A stretch of 64,000 nucleotides of DNA, taken from positions 1-64,000 of the forward strand of contig JAFDHO010000005.1 in assembly GCA_019308745.1 (NCBI GenBank), read 5' to 3'. The number at the start of each line of letters is the position of its first letter. The first letter of the stretch is position 1. The position numbers and the translations under genes were made by a program. Under the pieces are notes generated by a model that did not search any database, was not told the origin of the DNA, and worked only from the letters and a program-made list of their open reading frames with translations. Below are positions 21,627 to 33,423 of this stretch, in pieces. This DNA is from Deltaproteobacteria bacterium. Lineage in GTDB: Bacteria > Desulfobacterota > DSM-4660 > Desulfatiglandales > HGW-15.

Positions 21627-23750
21627 TCAAATATCCACCGGTTTCGACAATACCGCATCCAAGAGGACCCTTAGAGGCCCGTAGAGGGGATTTTTCAGCT
21701 CAGGGTCCGAATCGATCAACCCTTCGGCCTCACTCCTTGCCCTCCTCAGGAGGTCCGACTCATCGAGCAACTCCTGGAGTTCCAGTTCGCCGATACCTGA
21801 TTGCCTCATGCCGAAGAATTCTCCCTGACCCCGCATTTCAAGATCCTTTTCAGAGATCTCGAAACCGTCCGAGCACTCCACCAGGACCTTGAGCCTCTCC
21901 CGGCTCACCTCGGGGAGCCCTTCTGACAACATCAGGAAACAGCTCCCCCTCTGGTCCCCCCTGCCGACTCGGCCTCGCAGTTGATGGAGCTGTGCGAGGC
22001 CAAAACGTTCGGGATGCTCGATAACCATGATCTGGGCCTTTGGTACGTGGACTCCCACCTCCAGAAGAGAGGTCCCGACAAGAAGGTCGATTCGCCCCTC
22101 CTTGAACTCTGCCATGACCTTGTCCACATCTTCCTGGCCCATACGTCCGTGGACCAAACCTATCCGGAAGCGGGGCGAGAGGACCTGCGCAAGCCGGGAT
22201 GCCATGTCCCCGGCGCTTTTAATATCCTGCTCCTCAGAGCCCTCTATTACGGGGCATATCACGAATGCCTGCTGGCCGGAAGACAGGGCCTCCACCAGCC
22301 TTTGAAACACCACCCTCTTCTTCTCCGGCCTGACCAGCTCGGTCAACGGAGGCCTGTGGGCTGCCGGGTACTCCCTTATGACCGATACATCCATGTCTCC
22401 GTAAACTGCCAGGGCAAGGGTCCTCGGTATTGGTGTTGCGGTCATGACCAGTTGGTTCGGGGAGTCCCCCTTCCTGTCCATTCGGGCCCGCTGCTTTACC
22501 CCGAAGCGCTGCTGTTCGTCAATGACAACCAGCCCCAGATCGGAGTAGGTTATACTTTGTCCGGCCAGTATGTGAGTCCCAATAATGACATTATAGCACC
22601 CTTTCCTGATTTTTTCATTGATATCTCTTCTTTCGGCCTCCTTCAGCTTCCCGGTCACAAGTATCGGACGGAGGTCCATTTCCTCTGGTAATCCCAAAAA
22701 AAAGTCAAAATGTTGCCTTGCCAAGACCTGAGTGGGAGCCATCAAGGCCATCTGTCCCCCGTTCTTGGCGCAAATGTAGGCTGCCACCGCCGCCAAGACC
22801 GTCTTGCCACAACCGACATCTCCAATGACGAGGCGGTTCATGGGGCTCGCTCTCCTCAGGTCCTCTGCTATATCCCGTGCAGCCATCTTCTGGTCATTGG
22901 TCAATTCAAAGCCGAGAAACCCCCTCATGTCTTCCTCCCATCGGGAAGGAACCTGGAATGCCGGCCCCTTTTTGCCCCCCCTGGACCTCTTGCGGTAGGC
23001 AATGATCAGCATGGCCAGGAAAAAACGATCAAAGAGCAGCCTCTTGTGAAAGGCCGTCTTCCTGATCTTGAGTTCGTCCACGGGGCACTGCCTCGAGGGA
23101 AAATGGACGTTTCTGAGGGCCTCAGCTAGGGGTGGAAGAGACAACCTCTTCCTTACCTCCTCTGGTACCGGATCCACAAGCTCCGGGAGGTAGGCATTCA
23201 GCGCCTTTCCTACGGTGGATCTCATCAGGCCGGGGGAAATACCGGGTATGGATGGATACACTGGGTAGAAACCCAGGTTGGCCTCGCATATTTCGGGGTC
23301 GTAGTGGTTTATTTCAGGATGATAGGTCTGCCCTTTTCCCGGCCCTTTGTTGATTGACCCGAAGACAACAACCTCGGTGCCCTTGGATGCAAATCTCCTG
23401 AGATAGGGTTTCCTGTAGTTGAACCATATGCACTCCAGGGTGGACTCTGCCCCTTTGACAACGATTCTGAATATTCTCTTCCCGCTTGACCTGAATATCT
23501 CCTCTTTACCGTACACCACGGTGCCCTTGACGAGCCGAGGGCCCCCATCCGGGACCCTGTCAACGGGATAGATACATGTCCGATCCTCATACCTGATGGG
23601 AGTGAGAAACAAAAGGTCAAGGACCGTTCTGATCCCTTTCCCGGCCATGAGTGACGCCCTCTTAGGTCCGATGTGCTCCAGCCGGGTCAGGGGTGTGTTG
23701 AGTTTCTGAATCCCCTTCATCAAAGGGAGGGCTTCGAGATTGGCTTTCAC
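21627..23750 (-). CDS. recG: ATP-dependent DNA helicase RecG
   Basis: 707 aa; RLVIGDVGCGKTVLAAVAAY, VVIDEQQRFGVKQR, MTATPIPRTLALAVYGDMDVSVI, QLRGRVGRG. Confidence 0.97.
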   Translation of the reverse strand: MKANLEALPLMKGIQKLNTPLTRLEHIGPKRASLMAGKGIRTVLDLLFLTPIRYEDRTCIYPVDRVPDGGPRLVKGTVVYGKEEIFRSSGKRIFRIVVKGAESTLECIWFNYRKPYLRRFASKGTEVVVFGSINKGPGKGQTYHPEINHYDPEICEANLGFYPVYPSIPGISPGLMRSTVGKALNAYLPELVDPVPEEVRKRLSLPPLAEALRNVHFPSRQCPVDELKIRKTAFHKRLLFDRFFLAMLIIAYRKRSRGGKKGPAFQVPSRWEEDMRGFLGFELTNDQKMAARDIAEDLRRASPMNRLVIGDVGCGKTVLAAVAAYICAKNGGQMALMAPTQVLARQHFDFFLGLPEEMDLRPILVTGKLKEAERRDINEKIRKGCYNVIIGTHILAGQSITYSDLGLVVIDEQQRFGVKQRARMDRKGDSPNQLVMTATPIPRTLALAVYGDMDVSVIREYPAAHRPPLTELVRPEKKRVVFQRLVEALSSGQQAFVICPVIEGSEEQDIKSAGDMASRLAQVLSPRFRIGLVHGRMGQEDVDKVMAEFKEGRIDLLVGTSLLEVGVHVPKAQIMVIEHPERFGLAQLHQLRGRVGRGDQRGSCFLMLSEGLPEVSRERLKVLVECSDGFEISEKDLEMRGQGEFFGMRQSGIGELELQELLDESDLLRRARSEAEGLIDSDPELKNPLYGPLRVLLDAVLSKPVDI

Positions 23751-23778
23751 GCTTTACCTCATGGGGCAACCCGCTTGA

Positions 23779-24471
23779 TCAGGACTCCTTCCACCCATGG
23801 ACACCAACGAGGTCAACAAATCGGCATCCGCCGAGGTTTTCCTGCCTGTAGTCATCCTTTTTCCGCACCACCTTGATCAGGTCCTGGCTGTACCTGTCAC
23901 CGATTGGGATGACCATTCTGCCTCCATCTGCCATTTGCTCAAGCAAGGGGTCCGGTATCCTCGGCGCACCCGCCGTTACCATAATGGCATCGTAGGGGGC
24001 ATATTCTTTCCAACCGAGGGTCCCGTCAAAGGCCTTGAAGAGGATATTGACGTAGCCGAGCTCTGCCAGTAACTTGCGGGCGTTTTCCATAAGCGGCCTG
24101 ATCCGTTCTACGGTATAGACCTTTTCAGATAGCTCCGCAAGAATGGCTGTCTGGTAACCGCTTCCCGTACCGATCTCAAGGGTCTTTTCATCCCCTTTCA
24201 GTTCCAGGGCCTGGGTCATGAGGGCCACGATATAGGGTTGGGAAATGGTCTGTTTATGACCGATGGGCAGGGGGTGATCATTATAGGCTTCGCCTTGCAA
24301 TGCTTCTTCAACGAAAAGGTGCCGGGGGATCTTCTTCATGGCTTCAAGGACCCTCCTGTCGGTTATCCCCCTTGGGACAAGCTGATTCTTGACCATTCTT
24401 TCCCTGGCAACTCTGTAGTCATGTGTCATAGGCGGGTATCCCCCGGAACGCGGGTAACTGCTGGGTGCCAT
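23779..24471 (-). CDS. pcm: Protein-L-isoaspartate O-methyltransferase
   Basis: 230 aa; [32 protein letters not shown]. Confidence 0.94.
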   Translation of the reverse strand: MAPSSYPRSGGYPPMTHDYRVARERMVKNQLVPRGITDRRVLEAMKKIPRHLFVEEALQGEAYNDHPLPIGHKQTISQPYIVALMTQALELKGDEKTLEIGTGSGYQTAILAELSEKVYTVERIRPLMENARKLLAELGYVNILFKAFDGTLGWKEYAPYDAIMVTAGAPRIPDPLLEQMADGGRMVIPIGDRYSQDLIKVVRKKDDYRQENLGGCRFVDLVGVHGWKES

Positions 24472-24830
24472 GGCACAGGAGAACTCCCCTCTGCGGCCTG
24501 TCCCCTGGAAGACTTACAACATTATGGAAAGATGCTCAACAGTTATTTTGTTGGGAACATATTGACCTCAATTGAGCCAATGTGCCCACGCGTGCTTCCC
24601 GCTCCAGCAATACGCCGCGCCCGAGGACTATCGCTCCTCGTTGCCGGCTGAAAGCTTGGGCAAGGTCTGGCAAGAAAAAGCCTCTATGGAATCGCCTCAC
24701 CCTCAATCAGAGTTCGATGTAGACGGGGTTTTCCTCACACCACAAAAAAGAGGGGTAGTGCAGTGAAATGCCCTGCTGCTGGCAAAGGGAATACAAGGTG
24801 TGGGCCAATAGCCTGTCGAGTAGGTGCCCC

Positions 24831-26288
24831 TCAGGATTCCAGGTTCTTCATGAGGCGCTGGGGCAGATTGTCGAAGGACCCGTTTGACATGATGAGTATC
24901 ACGTCCCCCTCCTTGACCTCCTGGAGGAGCTCTCCGAGCAGGTGATCCGTATCCGGGCAATAGAGGGCATTCAGCCCCCGATCTGTGAGATCCTCCACGA
25001 GCCTCCTGGAAGAAAACCTCTCATCTGGTGGAATGGTCTCCATTAGGGGGGGCTCAGGGATGAAAACCGCGTCAGCTCTGTCAAAGCAAGAGGCATACTC
25101 CGCTTGAAATACGCTCCGGCGACTGGAATTGGATCTGGGCTCGAAAACAGCCACCAGCCGTCTGCGTTCATATCTTTCCTTAACCGCCCCAATGGTCTCC
25201 TCTACGGCCGTCGGATGGTGCGCAAAATCATCGAGGACCAGGATTCCTCTCTTCTCCCCTATTACCTCCTGCCTCCTCTTGATTCCCTTGAAGGTCCTCA
25301 TTCCATCTAAGACCAGGGCGCGCTCCAAGCCCAGCATCTCAGCCAGGGCAAAAGCGGCGAGGAGGTTAGAAACATTATGTCTGCCGTACAGCTGGGTTCT
25401 GATCTCAAAAGACTCCCCTGTCTTACCGACTACCTCTATCCGCGTAAAAGGTTCCCCGTTGATTATCTTTCCGGCCCTCCAATCTACCCCGTCGCCGAAG
25501 CCATAACTCACGGCAGGGCACTGTGCCCTTCTTGATTCATCCAGGGCAACGGGATCATCCCCGTTTACGATGAGAAATCCGTCAGGAGGTAGAATGGCCA
25601 TGAGTTTGCGGAAGCTTTCGATGACCTGCCCCACATCCTTGTAGATATCCGCATGGTCATATTCTATGCTCGTCAAGATGGTACCCCAGGGTTCGTAATG
25701 GAGAAACTTGGGTCCCTTGTCGAAAAACGCGGTGTCGTATTCATCCCCTTCAACCACGTAGTAGTCTCCTCTGCCTTCCTTGAAATTCCTGCCGAAGTTA
25801 TGAGGAATACCTCCTACCATAAAACCGGGATCCGTGCCTGCCTGCTCCAGCACCCAGGCGGCAAGGCCCGATGTGGTGGTCTTGCCGTGGGTACCGCATA
25901 CGAGGAGCGATTTCCTCCCCTTCAGGGCAAATTCCCTCAGTGCCTGGGGCATAGAGAGATAGGGAATCCCTGACTTACAAAGTTCCAGGGCCTCCGGATT
26001 AGACCGAGTGATGACATTGCCCACAATGACCAGGTCGGGCCGGGGAATGAGGTTTTCAACCCTATAGCCGCTTTTTACGGAAATCGACAGGTCACGGAGA
26101 TAGTGGCTCATGGGGGGATAGACGTTTTGGTCGGATCCCGTTATGAGGAACCCCTTGTTTTTGAGAAGCCCCGCCAGGGAGGCCATCCCGACCCCGCATA
26201 TCCCCATCATATGTATGTGTTTCAGACTCCTCGGGATCCTGTTGAGTTCGGGGGCCGGGCCGGCCGAGATTCTTGCGCCAGAGTTCAC
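24831..26288 (-). CDS. mpl: UDP-N-acetylmuramate:L-alanyl-gamma-D-glutamyl-meso-diaminopimelate ligase
   Basis: 485 aa Mur ligase; HIHMMGICGVGMASLAGLLKNKG, LLVCGTHGKTTTSGLAAWVLEQAG, DDFAHHPTAVEETI. Confidence 0.93.
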   Translation of the reverse strand: MNSGARISAGPAPELNRIPRSLKHIHMMGICGVGMASLAGLLKNKGFLITGSDQNVYPPMSHYLRDLSISVKSGYRVENLIPRPDLVIVGNVITRSNPEALELCKSGIPYLSMPQALREFALKGRKSLLVCGTHGKTTTSGLAAWVLEQAGTDPGFMVGGIPHNFGRNFKEGRGDYYVVEGDEYDTAFFDKGPKFLHYEPWGTILTSIEYDHADIYKDVGQVIESFRKLMAILPPDGFLIVNGDDPVALDESRRAQCPAVSYGFGDGVDWRAGKIINGEPFTRIEVVGKTGESFEIRTQLYGRHNVSNLLAAFALAEMLGLERALVLDGMRTFKGIKRRQEVIGEKRGILVLDDFAHHPTAVEETIGAVKERYERRRLVAVFEPRSNSSRRSVFQAEYASCFDRADAVFIPEPPLMETIPPDERFSSRRLVEDLTDRGLNALYCPDTDHLLGELLQEVKEGDVILIMSNGSFDNLPQRLMKNLES

Positions 26289-26354
26289 GTCACTCCTGGA
26301 AAAAATGCTTGTATTTTTGTAGAATTCTGTATTATAAAATATAGTTTTCAGGTT

Positions 26355-26484
26355 GTATTTTGCAAACAGAGACCCTTGAATAACTAATAGGCCTTTGGCA
26401 CGAGTTCTATTATCAACTAAAACACTGGCCCAGGGGCCACAACCAACTTCTCGAGGAATCTTTTTGCAAAATGCTCACCGGACA
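26355..26484. repeat. Degenerate short copy of the TGTCCGG repeat (ends only)
   Basis: TATTTTGCAAACAGAGACCCTTG at one end and GGCCACAACCAA...TTTTGCAAAATGCTCACCGGACA at the other match the outer ends of the 55301-55627 copy. Confidence 0.6.
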
Positions 26485-26530
26485 CTAAGCTATTATAAGT
26501 ATTTTTCTGTTTTGTTAAAGGAGATTTGTC

Positions 26531-26719
26531 ATGTCCCGGGTATGCGAGATATGCGGAAAAGGACCCTTAGTCGGATACAACGTGAGCCACGCCCACAATA
26601 AGACCAAGAAGCGATGGTACCCCAATTTACAGAAAGTAAGGGCCGTGAGGAATGGACAGACGGTAAGAATTCGAGTTTGCACGAGCTGCATCAAGTCAGG
26701 AGCCGTCGTCAAACCCTGA
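26531..26719 (+). CDS. rpmB: 50S ribosomal protein L28 (zinc-binding C+ form)
   Basis: [34 protein letters not shown]; two CxxC pairs; SD AAAGGAGA. Confidence 0.97.
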   Translation: MSRVCEICGKGPLVGYNVSHAHNKTKKRWYPNLQKVRAVRNGQTVRIRVCTSCIKSGAVVKP

Positions 26720-28861
26720 TCATATCCTCTCCACAAGCAACACGTTCTTGACTTTCTTGATTGCCGACATGATTTCTTGTAATTGCCTGTAATTCTCCAC
26801 CTCAATGGTGAAATGGGAGACCCCCTTGTGATCCACGGTCGTCTTCACCTCGGCGTGGATTATGTTGGCATCCTTTTGGGCCATGATCGCAGTGACATCT
26901 GCGAGGATGCCCTTCTTATCCACAGAGGTGATCTTCAACCCGGCCACATAGATATCCCGCTCCGAGGGTTCCCATGAGACCTCAACAATCCTGTCGGGGT
27001 CAGCATCCTTTACATGACGGCAGTTGTGCTTGTGTATCGTTACGCCCCTGCCCCTGGTTATGAACCCTATCACATGTTCTCCAGGCAGGGGGTGGCAGCA
27101 ATTTGCAAATCTTACCAGCATGTCTTCCACGCCCTTTATCTTGATGCCGTGGGTGGGTCTCTTGCGCTTGATCCTCGATACCACCTTTTCCACGAGGCCG
27201 GAGGGTTTTTCCTCTTCTATGCCCAGTTTTGGCTTCAGTCTCCCGATGACCTGATTTACCGAGACCTTCCCATAACCTATGTTGGCCAGCATGTCCTCCG
27301 TGGTGTTAAAGGATAGCTCCTTTGCAACGGCAGCAACCTGCTCGTTCTTGATAACGTTTCTGAGGCTCAGGTGAACCTGATCCAGACCCTTTTCAAGGAG
27401 TTCCCTTCCAAGGGCAATGCTCTGGTCCTTCTCCTGCCTCATTATCCAGTGTCTGATCTTGGTCTTTGCCCGGGAGGTCTTCACAAATTCAAGCCAGTCT
27501 TTGCTGGGCTGTTGTTTGGTGGAGGTTATGATTTCCACCGCATCCCCGTTCTTGAGCTGGTATCTCAAGGGGACCATCTTACCGTTGACCCTGGCACCGA
27601 CGCATTTCTCCCCTACCTCCGAGTGAATGCTGTAAGCGAAATCTACAGGAGTCGCACCCTTTGGAAACCTCTTCACCTCCCCTTTTGGCGTGAAGACATA
27701 GACGTCGTTGGGAAAGAGGTCCATGCGAACCGTCTCCATAAATTCCTTGGGGTCCTTGAGGTCCTTTTGCCATTCCAGGAGTCTCCTCAACCACGCGAAT
27801 TGCCTTTCGTCCCTATCACTCCCGTCCACCCCTTCCTTGTATTTCCAGTGGGACGCAATGCCCTCCTCGGCAATCCTGTCCATTTCCCACGTCCTGATCT
27901 GGATCTCCATCCTTTGGCCCATGGGGCCGATGACCGTCGTATGCAAGGATTGGTACATATTGGCCTTTGGCAAGGATATGTAGTCCTTGAACCTGCCCGG
28001 CACCGGTTTCCACAAGGTGTGGACGAGCCCCAGGACCTCGTAGCACTCCCTCAGCGAATTGACGATGACTCGAAAGGCCAAGAGGTCATATACCTGGTTA
28101 ACGCTCAGGTTCTGCTCCCTCATCTTACTGTAAATACTATAGAAATGCTTATGCCTGCCCTTGATCGTTGCCTTTATCTTTGCCTCGCCTAGTTCTTGGG
28201 ACAAGATCTGGCTGACTTCCCGAATAAACTTCTCCCGGAATCCCCTCCTCTCCGCTATCTCGGTCTTGATCTTCTCATAGATCTCGGGCTCCAGGTAGTA
28301 GAGGCACAGATCTTCCAGATTTGACTTTAGCCAATAGATCCCCAGTCTCCCGGCCAGCGGTGCATAGATGTCCAGGGTTTCCCTTGCGATCATGCGCTGC
28401 TTTTCACTGGGCTGGAACCCCAGGGTCTCCATATTATGTAACCGGTCAGCGAGTTTCACCATGATCACCCTGATGTCCGTGGCCATGGCCAAGATCATCT
28501 TTCTCATGTTCTCTGCTTGGCGCTCCTCACGGCTGGCGAACTGCATCTTGCTGATCTTTGTGACCCCGTCGACTATATTGGCCGTCTCTTTGCCGAAGAG
28601 CCGTTCTATCTCTGAGAGTTCCGTATCCGTATCTTCAAGCGTGTCGTGGAGGAGACCTGCCACGATACTAACCACATCAAGCTTCATCCTGGTAAGGATA
28701 TGGGCGACCTCCAAGGGGTGGGAAAGATATGCCTCGCCCGAGAGGCGAACCTGGCCCTGGTGGACCTTGGCCGAATAGACGTAGGCCTTCTCCACCAGGG
28801 TCGTATCAGCCTTCGGGTGGTAGGAAAGGAGCCTCGACGTGATGTCATTGAGTCGAATCAT
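26720..28861 (-). CDS. RelA/SpoT bifunctional (p)ppGpp synthetase/hydrolase
   Basis: 713 aa; HD domain [12 protein letters not shown], synthetase [19 protein letters not shown] (RxKD type), TGS, ACT. Confidence 0.95.
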   Translation of the reverse strand: MIRLNDITSRLLSYHPKADTTLVEKAYVYSAKVHQGQVRLSGEAYLSHPLEVAHILTRMKLDVVSIVAGLLHDTLEDTDTELSEIERLFGKETANIVDGVTKISKMQFASREERQAENMRKMILAMATDIRVIMVKLADRLHNMETLGFQPSEKQRMIARETLDIYAPLAGRLGIYWLKSNLEDLCLYYLEPEIYEKIKTEIAERRGFREKFIREVSQILSQELGEAKIKATIKGRHKHFYSIYSKMREQNLSVNQVYDLLAFRVIVNSLRECYEVLGLVHTLWKPVPGRFKDYISLPKANMYQSLHTTVIGPMGQRMEIQIRTWEMDRIAEEGIASHWKYKEGVDGSDRDERQFAWLRRLLEWQKDLKDPKEFMETVRMDLFPNDVYVFTPKGEVKRFPKGATPVDFAYSIHSEVGEKCVGARVNGKMVPLRYQLKNGDAVEIITSTKQQPSKDWLEFVKTSRAKTKIRHWIMRQEKDQSIALGRELLEKGLDQVHLSLRNVIKNEQVAAVAKELSFNTTEDMLANIGYGKVSVNQVIGRLKPKLGIEEEKPSGLVEKVVSRIKRKRPTHGIKIKGVEDMLVRFANCCHPLPGEHVIGFITRGRGVTIHKHNCRHVKDADPDRIVEVSWEPSERDIYVAGLKITSVDKKGILADVTAIMAQKDANIIHAEVKTTVDHKGVSHFTIEVENYRQLQEIMSAIKKVKNVLLVERI

Positions 28862-30575
28862 AGAGTTCTTTCATTTTCCCCTTGAGGATCTCTGCGGCCC
28901 TGTCAAGGGAAACCGTGGTACTCTCTGTTTCTGATCTTGCCTTGACCTCCACCTTCCCATTCCGGAGGTTCCTCATACCTACCGTCACGCGCAGGGGTGT
29001 TCCCAGCAGGTCCGCATCCTTGAACTTGACACCCGGCCTTACATCCCGATCGTCCAGGAGGACATCAACTCCCCGGTCTTCCAATTCCCTGTAAATCCTT
29101 TCTGCGATCTCGACGACCTCCCCCTCCTGCATTTGAAGGGGCAATATCACCACCTCAAAGGGGGCAATGGGGATGGGGAAGATGATGCCGTTATCGTCAT
29201 GGTTCTGCTCTATGGCCGCCGCTACTGTCCTTCCCACTCCTATCCCGTAGCACCCCATCACGATGGGAGTCTCCTTCCCCTTCTCATCCAGAAAAAGCGC
29301 TCCCATGGCCTTACTGTACTTGGTTCCCAGTTTAAAGATATGCCCAACTTCTATTCCTCTCGCAAAGCTCAACTCCCTGCTGCACCTCGGGCACCGGTCT
29401 TGCGGTGTTATCACGCGTATGTCGCCGAAGAGGTCCACCTGGAAGTCCCTGCCCACGTTCACGTTCCGTAAATGGAGGTCCTCCTTATTCCCGCCCGTCA
29501 CGAAGTCCTTCATATTCATAAGGGCCTGGTCGGCCACTATCTTCACCTTTAGGCCGATGGGTCCTGCAAACCCCATGGGTGCCCCGGTTACCTCCTCTAC
29601 GAGTTCGGGGTCGGCCAGCTCGACCTGTTCCGTGCCCAGCACATTTCTCAGCTTCGTTTCATTCAATTCATGGTCGCCCCTCACCAGGGCTGCAACCAGT
29701 TCCCCGTCTAGCTTGAAGATGAGCGTCTTTACCAATTGTTCCGGCCTGATGGAAAGGAACTCCGTTACCTCTTCAACAGTCCGGATGCCAGGGGTGCTCA
29801 CCTCCTCTACTGCCCTCAAGGCTCCCCCGCCCGAAGGAGGGTCTTGCATGGCTCCCCTCCTCACCTCGGCCTTTTCCAGGTTTGCCGCATAGTCGCACTC
29901 CCGGCAGCTCACGATCTCATCCTCCCCTGTCCGCGCCAGCACCATGAATTCATGGGAGAAGCTTCCGCCTATGCTCCCTGTATCCGCTTCCACGGCCTTG
30001 AATTTGAGACCGCACCTGCGAAATATGTTGCTGTAAGTCTCGTACATGATCTCGTAGCTCTTGTCCGCCCCCCTCTCATCCACATCAAAACTATAGGCAT
30101 CCTTCATGATGAATTCCCTGCAACGCATCACGCCGAACCTGGGACGGATCTCGTCACGAAATTTCGTCTGTATCTGGTAGAAATTCACCGGCATCTGCTT
30201 GTAGGATTGGATCTCCCTCCGCACCAGATCAGTGATCACCTCTTCATGGGTAGGGCCCAAGCACAGGTCCCTGTTGTGGCGGTCTTTGAACCTGAGGAGT
30301 TCCTTGCCGTAGAAATCCCACCTCCCGCTCTCCTGCCACAATTCCGCAGGCTGGACAGCCGGCATCAATATCTCAATGGCCCCGGATTTGTTCATTTCTT
30401 CCCGGATGATACCCTCGACCTTCTTGATGGATCTCAATCCTGCGGGCAAATAACTGTAGATACCGGCGGCCAACTTCCTGATCATGCCCGCCCTCAACAT
30501 TAACTGGTGACTTACGACCTCGGCCTCTGCCGGGATCTCTTTGTATGTCGGGATAAAGTATTTGGAATATCTCAT
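28845..30575 (-). CDS. proS: Prolyl-tRNA synthetase
   Basis: 576 aa; [46 protein letters not shown], class II motifs and INS domain. Confidence 0.97.
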   Translation of the reverse strand: MRYSKYFIPTYKEIPAEAEVVSHQLMLRAGMIRKLAAGIYSYLPAGLRSIKKVEGIIREEMNKSGAIEILMPAVQPAELWQESGRWDFYGKELLRFKDRHNRDLCLGPTHEEVITDLVRREIQSYKQMPVNFYQIQTKFRDEIRPRFGVMRCREFIMKDAYSFDVDERGADKSYEIMYETYSNIFRRCGLKFKAVEADTGSIGGSFSHEFMVLARTGEDEIVSCRECDYAANLEKAEVRRGAMQDPPSGGGALRAVEEVSTPGIRTVEEVTEFLSIRPEQLVKTLIFKLDGELVAALVRGDHELNETKLRNVLGTEQVELADPELVEEVTGAPMGFAGPIGLKVKIVADQALMNMKDFVTGGNKEDLHLRNVNVGRDFQVDLFGDIRVITPQDRCPRCSRELSFARGIEVGHIFKLGTKYSKAMGALFLDEKGKETPIVMGCYGIGVGRTVAAAIEQNHDDNGIIFPIPIAPFEVVILPLQMQEGEVVEIAERIYRELEDRGVDVLLDDRDVRPGVKFKDADLLGTPLRVTVGMRNLRNGKVEVKARSETESTTVSLDRAAEILKGKMKELYDSTQ

Positions 30576-30643
30576 GGTCCTCTCTCGTTCTCTCTCCTCA
30601 TTCTGAGTCTACAGTCCTGTCTCACAAAAAAGGCGCCTCAGAT

Positions 30644-31708
30644 TCACTCCGCCATTTTCTTTACTTCCCTTATGAGCACCTCTGCTATCTCGGATTCACT
30701 GACTTTCTTTATGAGCCTGCCCCTCTTGAAGAGTATTCCCTGCCCGCGACCCCCTGCAACTCCGATATCTGCTTCCCGTGCCTCCCCTGGACCATTGACC
30801 ACGCATCCCATGATAGCCACCTTTGGGGATGCCCTAAGGCCACGCAGACCTTTCTCCACCCTCCTTATGATCCCGATTAAGTCTACCTCGCACCTCCCGC
30901 AGGTGGGGCAGGATATGATCTCAGGGCCAAGGTGCCTCAGATCCAAGGCCCTGAGTATCTCATAGGCAACCTTCACCTCCTCCTCGGGATCCCCTGAAAG
31001 GGAAACCCTGATGGTATCGCCAATGCCTTTGAGAAGGAGGATGCCTATCCCCAGGGCGCTCTTGACCGTTCCTGCGATGAGGCTCCCGGCCTCCGTAACT
31101 CCCAGGTGAAGTGGATAATCGACTTTCCTGCTGAGAAGTTCATAGGCATCTATCGTGTTCAAGACGCTGGAAGATTTTATGGAAAGCTTTATATCCTCGA
31201 ACCCCAACTCTTCAAAATCCTTGACCGATTCCAGGGCGCTTTCCACCATGGCCTCCGGGGTCGGGTGGCCGTATTTCTTTATTATCCCCCTCGGAAGGGA
31301 CCCGGCGTTGACCCCTATCCTGATGGGCACGCCACGGTCCGAGGCCTTGCTGAGGATCTTTTCCAGGGCCCTTCTGCTGCCGATATTCCCCGGATTTATT
31401 CTCAGGGCGTCTGCGCCAGCGTCGAGGGCAGCGATCGCCAGGCGATGGTCGAAGTGGATGTCGGCGATGAGAGGGATTTGCACCCTGGACTTTATTTCTC
31501 CCACGGCACGTGCGGCTTCCCTGTCAGGGATGGCGAGCCTGACGATCTCACAGCCGGCCCTGGCAAGGCGCTTTATCTGCCTTACGGTTGCCTTCACGTC
31601 CCTCGTATCCGTGTTGGTCATAGACTGTACGACGATGGGCGCACCCCCGCCCACCATCACATTACCAATACAAATCTTCCGGGTCTTTCTCCTGGGACTC
31701 TTTTTCAT
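30644..31708 (-). CDS. ispG: 4-hydroxy-3-methylbut-2-enyl-diphosphate synthase
   Basis: 354 aa; VQSMTNTDTRDVKATVRQIKRLARAGCEIVRLA, ISCPTCGRCEVDL, MGCVVNGPGEAREADIG. Confidence 0.97.
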   Translation of the reverse strand: MKKSPRRKTRKICIGNVMVGGGAPIVVQSMTNTDTRDVKATVRQIKRLARAGCEIVRLAIPDREAARAVGEIKSRVQIPLIADIHFDHRLAIAALDAGADALRINPGNIGSRRALEKILSKASDRGVPIRIGVNAGSLPRGIIKKYGHPTPEAMVESALESVKDFEELGFEDIKLSIKSSSVLNTIDAYELLSRKVDYPLHLGVTEAGSLIAGTVKSALGIGILLLKGIGDTIRVSLSGDPEEEVKVAYEILRALDLRHLGPEIISCPTCGRCEVDLIGIIRRVEKGLRGLRASPKVAIMGCVVNGPGEAREADIGVAGGRGQGILFKRGRLIKKVSESEIAEVLIREVKKMAE

Positions 31709-31840
31709 CTTGGTCGCCCGAGACAGTTTGTTTTCCTGCTCCTCAACAATACAAAAGGGGGAGCCTTAACTCCCCAGTGCTGTCCTCCTCGCAAATATCA
31801 TGCATCCACAAACACCTGCGCAAACCTGAGCTGCGCCATC

Positions 31841-33010
31841 CTAGTACAAGAACATGGGCTTTCCACCAACGTGTCTGACCTTCGGCCTGTATTGATCCAC
31901 TTCGTAAAGCTCGCTCACGTCCACACGCTTCTGCCCGGCCATTATGGTACTCAGGGGAATGTCCGTATAGGTCCCTCGATTCAAGGCAACGAGGCGGCCG
32001 AATCCGCCCTTCAGGTAGAGATCTATGGCCATGTTGGCAAAATTAACAGCCACCATGAGATCCAGCGAGTCCGGGGTCCCGCTCCTCATGAGGTAGGAGA
32101 GCCTCTGGTTCAGGACATCCTCCCCTGTCAGATCCCTGAGTAGAGCACCTGTTTCCTCCCCTATCCCCCCAAGCTTTCTGTGCCCGTAATCATCTGCTTC
32201 GCCGGAGAGGGACATCTCTCCGTGGACCATGCGCGCTCCTTCCGATATGGTAACCATGGCATAGTTCTTGGGGTTCGCCCTCTTGTCCTTCATTACTAGA
32301 TTGGCCAGCTTCTTGGGATCAAAGGGAACCTCGGATATGATGGCCCGATCTACCCCGGCAAGGTAGGCAGATACCAGTGATGTTTCACCACAGTACCTTC
32401 CGAACAATTCAATGATGGCTATGCGCTCATGGGATCCCGCCGAGGTCCGCAGGGCATGGATGAATCCCACGCTGCGGGTCACGGCCGTGGAAAACCCTAT
32501 ACAATAGTCGGTCCCGAACACGTCGTTGTCCATGGTCTTGGGAATGGCGATCGCAGGGAACCCCTCATTGCTGAGCCTGTCTGCAAAACTCAGGGTGTCA
32601 TCTCCGCCTATGGGGATTATGGCGTCCACCTTCAGGTGCTCCAGGACCTTCAGGACGTGGGAGGTAAAGTCCTTCACTTCTTCACCTTTTCTGTATCTCC
32701 TCTTCAAGAAAGGGGGAGCGGATTTCTTCCTTACGGCACTGGGATTTGTCCTGCTGGTGTGGAGGTAGGTCCCCCCGTAGCGATCTATGGTCCTCACCTC
32801 CGCCGGGGTCAGTTCCTGAAAGCAGATAGGGCACGAGTCCGGGTCCCTGGGATTAAACTCCAGCAGCCCTGCCCAACCCCTTCTGATCCCGATGACCTTG
32901 ATGCCCTCGCCGTGGCATCGATTCACAAGGGTCTTTATGCATGGATTGAGTCCCGGCACGTCTCCACCGCCCGTAAGTACGGCTATGGTCGATGTCTTCT
33001 TTCCGCCCAT
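31841..33010 (-). CDS. 6-phosphofructokinase, PPi-type active-site signature
   Basis: 389 aa; [44 protein letters not shown]. Confidence 0.9.
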   Translation of the reverse strand: MGGKKTSTIAVLTGGGDVPGLNPCIKTLVNRCHGEGIKVIGIRRGWAGLLEFNPRDPDSCPICFQELTPAEVRTIDRYGGTYLHTSRTNPSAVRKKSAPPFLKRRYRKGEEVKDFTSHVLKVLEHLKVDAIIPIGGDDTLSFADRLSNEGFPAIAIPKTMDNDVFGTDYCIGFSTAVTRSVGFIHALRTSAGSHERIAIIELFGRYCGETSLVSAYLAGVDRAIISEVPFDPKKLANLVMKDKRANPKNYAMVTISEGARMVHGEMSLSGEADDYGHRKLGGIGEETGALLRDLTGEDVLNQRLSYLMRSGTPDSLDLMVAVNFANMAIDLYLKGGFGRLVALNRGTYTDIPLSTIMAGQKRVDVSELYEVDQYRPKVRHVGGKPMFLY

Positions 33011-33303
33011 TCCCCCTGGTCCCTCCTGTCAGAGATGCACACGTTTGTTCTTGCTCGAGCGCATGGGGTGTTACCTCGCCCAAGTGTGTGCCCGTACAAA
33101 TCGAAATGTTTCCAAGCCTCATTATACTATCGCAACTTCCACGGGATGGGAAGCAATAAATTCCTTTCCCTATCCGCACTTGGGTGGAATCTTTGCACTT
33201 TTCACAGGCTACCGCCCAAATGATAACAACAATGGTCGTTTTCGTGACTTGGCCGGGGGCCTGCCGAGGAGCTGTGGGGTGAAGCTTTCCCGGCAGGAGC
33301 CGG

Positions 33304-33327
33304 GGGCATCCTGGCGAAAGCGAGTGA
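33304..33327 (+). repeat. Dispersed short motif GGGCATCCTGGCGAAAGCGAGTGA
   Basis: Near-identical to 49761-49784 and to the reverse complement of 42311-42334. Confidence 0.6.
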
Positions 33328-33423
33328 TGTCCCGAGGATTTCTCCGGATTTTCACTCATGAGACGATTTCAACATCACCTTGTCTTTACAAAACAACAAA
33401 AACATACTATTTTCACCCAGTAA

